Source: Immersiella caudata
Lineage: Eukaryota > Ascomycota > Sordariomycetes > Sordariales > Lasiosphaeriaceae
NCBI GenBank assembly: GCA_030512335.1
Contig: JAULSU010000002.1
Span: 5,642,001 to 5,706,000 of the forward strand
Reading direction: 5' to 3'
Length of the DNA: 64,000 nt
A model generated the notes under the pieces. The model saw nothing but the letters and a program-made list of their open reading frames with translations. It did not search any database and had not been told where the DNA came from. Both the position numbers and the translations under genes were made by a program. Shown piece after piece: positions 57,590 to 64,000 of this stretch; position 1 is the first letter of the stretch, and each line of letters begins with the position of its first letter.

Positions 57590-59160
57590 TCACTTGCTTT
57601 TAGCGGCAAAGAAGTCCTCGACGACTCGCTTTACCGTGGCCACAATCCACTTGATGTCGTCGCCGCTGACATTATAGGGGGGAGAGATGATGATGTGATC
57701 CCCCCGAACGCCATCGACCGAGCCGCCGCCAGGGTACACACCGACTCCATAGTTCTTTGCGAGGGCGAACTCGCAGATATCCATTGCGACATGGTCTTCT
57801 GCTGGAAATGGCTCTGACGTTTCCTTGTTGGCGACGAACTCAATACCCCAGAAGAAACCACGGCCTCTGACATTTCCGACGTTCGGGTGGCTGCCAACCT
57901 CGTCGACCAAGCTCTTCGAAAGAAGCGGGGCTAGTTCTTGGACGTTTTTCAAAAGGCCCTCCTCCTGAATAATTCGCTGAACCTCAAGAGCCGCGGCGCA
58001 ACCAGCGGGGTGGCCCTGGTACGTGTGACCATGGACGAACACGCTGCGAGAATCGATGGCGTCAGTTTGGGCAGACAAGGACTTCATCGATGAATACATA
58101 CCCAGTACCTTTCTCGAAGGTGTTGATGACGCGATGGCCCACGAGAACACCGGCGACGGGTTGGTAACCACCACCAAGCCCCTTTCCGATGGTTTGAATA
58201 TCGGGGGCAATGCCTTCCTGCTCCCACGCATGGAGTGTGCCCGTCCGGCCCATGCCGCACATAACCTCGTCCAAGATTAGAAGCGCGCCATACTTTTCAC
58301 AGACGGTACGAACGGCTTTGAAATATCCGGGGACCGAAGGGACGCAGCCAAGAGCCTGTGCTGTTAATATATTCCCGGGCCCGAGGAAGAGGAGGCACTT
58401 ACAGCGCCAACAACAGGTTCAGCCACGAAGGCACAAACGGTGTCTGGGCCAACCCGCTGAAACTCGTCATCCAACTCCTTTGCAAGTCTCTCGACATATG
58501 CCTCATCTGGCTCGCCGTTTGTTTTGCCACGGTATTCAAAGCAAGGCGACACCTGGGAGACATTTTTCATCATAATGGGTTCGAACTTGGCGCGTCGAGT
58601 GACATGTCCTCCCACCGCAAGAGCACCAAGGGTGATGCCGTGGTACGACTGCCTCCGCGATATAAATCGGACTCTCTGTGGCTGGGGTTGTTCGAGCTCC
58701 AAGTAGTACTGCCTGGCGAGCTTGATAGCCGCCTCCATGGCCTCCGAGCCTTCGTGTTATCAGCATTGCAAGGGTCAGCGAAGGGTCTCGGCAACTGACC
58801 GGAGTTGACAATGTAGGCTCTCGCCATATGGCCGTTGGTCGAATCGACCAGCAGCTGGCACAGGTCCTCCTGGGCCTTTGTTGTGTAGAAGATGGTAGGG
58901 CAGTATGGTACATCTAGAATCTGCCGTGTGACGGCTTCGGCCACTCTCCGGTTTCCCCATCCGATGCAGCCGACGGCAGCGCCGCCCGAGGCATCGAAGA
59001 TCATCCGGCCATCCTCGAGGACGAGGTAGCTGCTTTGTCCCTTTTCCAGGGACAGAAACGAGGCGCCAAGGTGGCGATGAAGCACGGCTGAGTCTTGTGC
59101 TGAGGTCGTCTCCCTGTCAACGGTGGAGGCCCCGTCGGCCTGAAGCTTTACAAGGACCAT
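57590..59160 (-). CDS. PLP-dependent class III aminotransferase
   Basis: Omega-type aminotransferase of 471 residues (fold type I; ornithine/GABA/adenosylmethionine aminotransferase class). Four coding exons: 58800-59160, 58403-58749, 58102-58355 and 57590-58043. Blocks in order: FDASGGAAVGCIGWGNRRVA near the N-terminus, NSGSEAMEAAIKLARQYYLE, the SYHGITLGAL motif, then LILDEVMCGMGRTGTLHAWE with Asp265 pairing to the PLP nitrogen, and TIGKGLGGGYQPVAG with the probable PLP-binding Lys294. The segment after the third intron is VFVHGHTYQGHPAGCAAALE. The last exon (GDHIIISPPYNVSGDDIKWI) is normal. The substrate cannot be told; this type is often annotated as a catabolic or dialkylglycine-like transaminase. 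No peroxisomal SKL end (AAKSK). The start at 59160 is the first real ATG. Confidence 0.88.
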
Positions 59161-59372
59161 TTCAAGTTGCTTGTCAGGGTAGGTAGTGGTAAGAGCAGGC
59201 AGAGCTATGGGCAAGGTTTGCCGGAACGAAAGCTGCCACTCTGGACCATAAGCTGGCTGGAGCCAACCCGGCTAGAGTTCGGGGGGGTCTCGCACGCTGC
59301 TGCCTTTGTACTAGGAAGTAGGTCAGGTAGGAGCCCAGGTTTTCGCACCACGGCAGCCGGGGTCAGGCCGTC

Positions 59373-59404
59373 ATCCCTCCCGGATCATCCCTCCCGGATC
59401 ATCC
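59373..59404 (+). repeat. 14-bp tandem repeat, 2.3 copies
   Basis: Unit ATCCCTCCCGGATC occurs twice followed by ATCC, in the upstream region of the aminotransferase gene. Confidence 0.85.
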
Positions 59405-62400
59405 AACGTTTCCAGAGAGGGACCAATCTCAAACGGCGAGCTAATCACCTCACCCATGCCTCACGAGCAGCGCAGGGCGCCCGACAGGTTGGCATCTCGC
59501 ATCACTAGGACCTGGAGTCGAGCTTGGGCTGATAGGCTCTCGGGGGGCCCACTCCGAGGGTTGGAATGATTCGCCGGTGCTGTCAACAGCTCATCCGCTA
59601 GCCCCCAGATTGCTCGGCAAGTCTTCTGAGTCGCCCCGTCACCTGTGCCTACCATTCGGGGGACAGCGCTCCTGCCGCCCCCCTTCCCGCCCATGACCGG
59701 CTCCTTTTGTCACAAACGGCGCGCCGGTCACGTCGCAAAAGCATCCGATAGCGACGGCAGGTTATATCCGCTTCGACATCGACTACTGACAGGATGTGCC
59801 ACGTGCAGCCACAGCTCTGCGGACGGCTACCCTCACGGCTCCCACTTGACAGGCTGCTGTGGAACCCACGCCATGCTGGAGAGGATCCGTTCGGGAAAAG
59901 CTCGTCGGTGAGCCCGTTAATGAGGGGTAAGAGCCAAGCCTGTCATCGGCATCCCGAAATCGGTCCAACCATCCCGTTGCTGCTGGTTCCGCCCCGAAGG
60001 ACCTCGTTCACATCGATCGCAGACACGGCTATCGCGGCACCCAGACCGCCTGTCACGCCGCCCAGAACCAGTCCATCCCATGGCCGACTCGGATACAATC
60101 CAATGCGGGCTGTACGGTCTCGAGGCCTCTCTCGTGGCCCTTGTGTCCTCGGGGCGTCACGCATCGGAAGCCAGCGGCTGCGGAAACCCGCGGCGGTGTT
60201 GCGGCGTTGCGGAACTCTGCCGGCATGTCATTCGGAGCACGGGCCTTTGGTACGCCGTGTGACAAAACTGCTCTCCCTGCCGACTGCAGGATGTCCCCTG
60301 GGCAGCCGGCATCGTTCCGTCGTGCTGGCGCTGGCGCGAGTGCGAATGCAAGCCTCTGCATGACGACGGCCGCAGTCTCGCCCGTCCTGATTTATCATCG
60401 GCGGCTTTGCCGTGACCAGACGGAGAGGAGCCCGATGATACATCGTCTTCTTTCAAGCCCAGCGCGAGGTTCCATCGGTGATCAGTCACCTGTCTAGGTT
60501 TTGCTTACGGCCCACTGCTGGCTCATGCGCCCCTGGTCGCTGCTGACGAGAGCCTACCCGGCTGCCGTTGCTTCTCGGGCCGTTGGCGTCTTTCGGCTTG
60601 CCGGAGCCCCTGTCGGCATGAACCAGCCTTGGAAGAATAGTGCGATATCGCCAACCAGACTGTGTCTACGTCAACCAGTTCACCGCTCCCCCCCTGACTC
60701 GGCCGCCCATCTTCATTGCCCACAGTACGAGCACTGCTTGCTGCATGCCATCCTCCCGTAGCTATCGAAGCTCGTGTTAATGGCCGACATGGTACGATGC
60801 TGGAGTTGCCGAATCGTGGCCTGCATATGACGGACGTTGTTAGGTTTTCGCATCTGTCGACTCGTCAAGTTTGCCAAGAAGGAAACTCCCGGCCTCGCAG
60901 CGCCTCAAAGCGACAAGCCCGACGTCCCCGAAACACCTGCCGGATCGGATCGGCCCCAAATTATTAGCATGTCGGTGGAACGAATCTCACCGCTTCCGCT
61001 TCAAAGCCATCGCCTCGACTTTTAGGACAGCTGTGTTCTAGCTACCCTGCAAATGCCAGACCTAATCAAGCCTTATTCTGTCAAACCTACCTCGCTCAAC
61101 CGTTGGTATTTACGGAGGCAAACAACCACATCAATGCCAACGCAGAATATTAACCAGCATCCTACGAAAGCATTCCAAGGAGGATGTGTAGAGCTCATCC
61201 GAGCATCTTCCAAGAGGCGACCGTTGCTCACGAAGCTGATCAACGCCATGCCCGAGAGTCAGCCTTGAAGCTCTGCCACAATCATATGCGCCCCACTCAT
61301 TGGAGAATCTCTGCTTCCAAGCCTGCATTGGTCTTGACGATCCTTGCCCGGCACGAGGCCGGTTGTTCGCTAGGAGAAGTCATTGGACGCACGAGGTGCC
61401 ATCGCACAACAATGGCACCCTTCACTTGTTGTCGGATGGGGGGCTATGGCCAATAATCATTGAGCGACCGGTACTCGACAACCGACTTAACTCGACATGC
61501 TGCAGGTGAGAACTGACACAAGACTAAGGTTTAAGCACAGGAACATGACACTGCAGGCGGCTCGGACATTATGGGCTGCTGCTGTGGTTGCCGAGCCTGA
61601 AAGGGGCTACAACCTAGAGGACGGTAGACAAAACACCAGGGAGACGGCCGCCCTCACCGACACTTCAATTCGGCTGTATGGCAAGCACGGCAGCTACTAC
61701 TGCGGAGGACAGTGGGACCCAATAACACGGCTTTTTCTCGTATCGGACACACGGCTCGGGCCCAAGCCGCAGCAGCAGCAAGGGATCCTCTGAACAACGA
61801 CTTGCCGCAACCTGCTTCAAGCTAACTGCTCGATTCGAAAGTTTCATCCTGTTTAGATGCCTGAGCCATAGTCGATAGGTCGCTCAATGAGGGGCAATGA
61901 GTAAGAACTGCCTCGTGACACGTTGCGCAAGCGAACCGGAGGGCTTCCCGTACGCACTGGGGCTTGATACCTACTAGCTTCAAGAGGAGGCATGTTCTAG
62001 AACCTTGCGAGTACTTTTGATTCCCGACGGAGCCATTTGGTCGCACGATGTCATGCAATTCGCGGCGTTCTTGTTGGTTTGAAGGAATGAGTGTGCATTC
62101 GGTTGGAGCGTGACGGCATTAGGAGCTTCGAGTCGTCACCTACAGGGACAGCACCGCCAAATTTGCTCTTAGGCACAGGTTCGCACACTTTGCAGTCCTC
62201 TCCCCCAGCTCATCAACCCCTCAATCAAGCTTTGTCTTCCCCAGCAACGTGCTACTGTGACATTGTGACGATATCATACACCGCAGCGGTGCACTATCAT
62301 GAATCCTTCCTGCCTTCCCTCCCTCCGAAGTCGGAGACAACCTTTGGTTGGATAACTGAATCGCCGATCATCGAAAGGGTGGTGTCGGGCGTGGGGGAGA

Positions 62401-62768
62401 CGACAGGTCATTTTGTGAGGTCCGGCGGAAAGGGGGAAACCGCTCGGTCGGGACGATGCAAAATGGGTCGACGCCCTGGGAACAAGCGTGGTCACGCTGC
62501 AACTCTGGTTGGTAGTGCTCACCGTGGTGAGGGGGGTCGAACCAGGGGCCTCGGATGGTACGCCGAGGAAGTGTTACTGGGTGGTGGTGTAATTGAGCAC
62601 GAGGTAAGGAGGAAGGTGAGGCTCTGAGGAACAAATTCAGTCGTTATGTTGATGACTACCTTACCCAATGAGGATAATCCTCTTGCCAAAGGGAGGCCAT
62701 TATGCTAACAACACCAACAACAGAGAGTTCCTGCAGTTCAGTAACCGGCCAAACAATGCTTGGTTACC

Positions 62769-62809
62769 AAACTCCAAACTCCAGCTCCCAGCTCCAACTC
62801 CCAACTCCA
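62769..62809 (+). repeat. Degenerate AACTCC/AGCTCC tandem repeat
   Basis: About seven units of 6 bases alternating between AACTCC and AGCTCC with small variations; no coding sense. Confidence 0.7.
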
Positions 62810-63049
62810 ACAGACAGGCTCTAGAACTCCAGTCAAGCAACATCCTAGTCAAGCATCGTCCCAATCTAACGCGCCGATAACCCAGCCCAGCAGATTCAGT
62901 CGAGCATGTAAAGCATGACCCAAATATCCCGAGAAAACAAGATCCAGCAGAACAAAAGCCAGTCCAAAAAAAGCCCTGTCAACCACCCGTCCTGAGGCGT
63001 CGCTCAACACAGCTCTCCTTTCCTCTCTCGAGTTTAGAGGAGCATGAAC

Positions 63050-64000
63050 TCAACGATCAACAAAACTAGGCCGAAAAGGGGGATAAGGTCGCGCCATTGG
63101 ATTAGAATCCGACTGATCGGAGGTTAGCAGGTTGCCCTGTGGTTGAGTTCCCCTAGGCACATACTCACTTGATGATTCGCTCGACGTGTCGTCGACAGGC
63201 GATGAGGAGAAAGCATCTTCCCACACCTCTTTCTCCTCGTTTTGGTCCTCCTCCTCATCCTCATCGTCCTCACCGGCGTTTTCACTGGCGTCTTCGCTGC
63301 CGTATTCACCATCTTCGCTGTCATCGGTGGGGTAGTCCCTCTCCTTCCCTTCCTCTCCATCCTCATCATACTGATCGTGCGGTTCCTTCCACGGGTTCGA
63401 CTCATCTACCTTGTCTTCACCTTCGTAGACCCATTCAACCTCGTCATTCGTTGGCCCGACACAAACAGTAGAAGCTGTGGGTTGGATCGATTTCAGACAT
63501 CGGGCCCTCACTTCAGCCTTCGCCTTTGCATTCAGCTCCTTTTGCTTGTCCTTCGCTTCTTTCAGCTCCTCCAGCTCCTTCAACTGCTTGTCCGTCACTG
63601 CAAGCCGCATCATCGCTTCTTTTCGCCCCTTTTGTTTGTCCATCATTGCCTCCAGCTGCTTCTGCTCGTCCATCGCTTCTTTCCCCAGCGCGAGTATCTT
63701 CGCGGCTGATCTCCACGAGTCGCGATCTATCTCGGCCCTGGTGTAGCGCTCGTACCCCCTATCACTCTCGCCATCCCAGCTGCCGCCATCCGAGGAGTCC
63801 TCGTCGTCATATTGGTGGAGCGTCTGATGCACGATATCAACTTTTGCATCGACTACGCCGATTTTGCCATCGACAGTATCGACGGCGCTGTGCACGCTCT
63901 TGAGCTCGCGGTGGATATCGCCTGTCGTGCCCAGGATGTTGTCTTCGATGGCGGCAAGCTTGTCGGCGAAAACGGAGCCCGTCTTCGAGCTGAGATCGTA
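63050..64000 (-). CDS. Acidic coiled-coil protein, C-terminal part (cut by window edge)
   Basis: The frame enters from the right edge and runs about 317 residues to a stop at 63050. It opens with heptad-like sequence (FADKLAAIEDNILGTTGDIH, then VHSAVDTVDGKIGVVDAKVD). A Lys/Glu-rich coiled coil (KQLKELEELKEAKDKQKELN) is followed by a very acidic tail (ENAGEDDEDEEEDQNEEKEV). A good intron can be drawn at 63113-63168 (donor GTGAGT, branch CTAAC, acceptor CAG); splicing would replace the last residues by IGF and a stop at 63102. Without splicing the protein ends PFRPSFVDR, so both ends are possible. The leading repeats recall helical N-terminal domains of fungal STAND/HET-like proteins, but this is only an impression. 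No function assigned. Confidence 0.6.
   Translation of the reverse strand, partial: YDLSSKTGSVFADKLAAIEDNILGTTGDIHRELKSVHSAVDTVDGKIGVVDAKVDIVHQTLHQYDDEDSSDGGSWDGESDRGYERYTRAEIDRDSWRSAAKILALGKEAMDEQKQLEAMMDKQKGRKEAMMRLAVTDKQLKELEELKEAKDKQKELNAKAKAEVRARCLKSIQPTASTVCVGPTNDEVEWVYEGEDKVDESNPWKEPHDQYDEDGEEGKERDYPTDDSEDGEYGSEDASENAGEDDEDEEEDQNEEKEVWEDAFSSSPVDDTSSESSSEYVPRGTQPQGNLLTSDQSDSNPMARPYPPFRPSFVDR

Larger units (their letters stand above)
59161..63049. other. Intergenic, 3.9 kb without a recognised gene
   Basis: Many short ORFs, the longest with a non-ATG start, and none with domain features. Two simple repeats are listed separately. No tRNA or rRNA recognised. Confidence 0.5.

Noticed and set aside
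62500..62610. GGTTCGACC (minus) and a GGTGTAATTGAGC-like word, reminiscent of tRNA boxes
   Set aside because: The two words lie on opposite strands, so they cannot form one tRNA.
62091..62627. 178-codon plus-strand open frame
   Set aside because: Starts with GTG, no family features, and the composition changes abruptly along its length.

Overview
The window is nuclear DNA from a filamentous ascomycete (Pezizomycotina, probably a Sordariomycete). The reasons: most genes carry several introns of about 45-140 bases with fungal splice and branch signals; there are two Zn(II)2Cys6 transcription factors; orthologues of fungus-typical genes are present (xanthine dioxygenase XanA, a GH125 mannosidase, a FarA/cutinase-factor-type regulator, FSH1-type hydrolase); and genes lie on both strands with no operons. 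No virus, plasmid, CRISPR array or intact transposon was seen.

Layout. 1-9.2 kb is housekeeping: 5' part of MCM3 (minus), CCA-adding tRNA nucleotidyltransferase (plus), a TTI2-like protein, tRNA-Ser(AGA), and the FIG4 phosphoinositide phosphatase (minus). 10-20.4 kb holds a single-pass membrane protein with a Cys-rich ectodomain, a Ser/Arg-rich protein, an FSH1-family serine hydrolase, a Zn2Cys6 regulator and xanA with a textbook purine-regulator site upstream. 21-31.5 kb holds GH125 alpha-1,6-mannosidase, argininosuccinate lyase, the DNA polymerase delta POL32/Cdc27 subunit and MCD4 (GPI ethanolamine-phosphate transferase 1). 33-44.8 kb holds a FarA/CTF1-like regulator, BRO1, a fumarylacetoacetate-hydrolase-fold enzyme and a small conserved unknown. 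44.8-54.5 kb is an almost 10 kb gene-poor tract with one doubtful small Cys-rich ORF and a 10-bp minisatellite. 54.5-59.2 kb holds EXO70 and a class III aminotransferase; 59.2-63 kb is empty; the right edge cuts an acidic coiled-coil protein.

How the genes relate. They are mostly independent housekeeping genes, not a biosynthetic cluster. MCM3/CCA1 and POL32/MCD4 are divergent pairs that share upstream regions. BRO1 (ESCRT), FIG4 (PI(3,5)P2 turnover) and EXO70 (exocytosis) all act in membrane traffic, but are spread out. The most notable points are: a perfect TCGG-N6-CCGA site with two GATA sites in front of xanA; a roughly 70-bp element repeated at about 90% identity upstream of two neighbouring genes (GH125 and argininosuccinate lyase); a Zn2Cys6 finger divided over four exons including 25- and 18-nt micro-exons; a GC-AG intron; and the large gene-poor tract. 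I found no convincing new multi-gene system. All gene models were built by eye from splice signals and family motifs.
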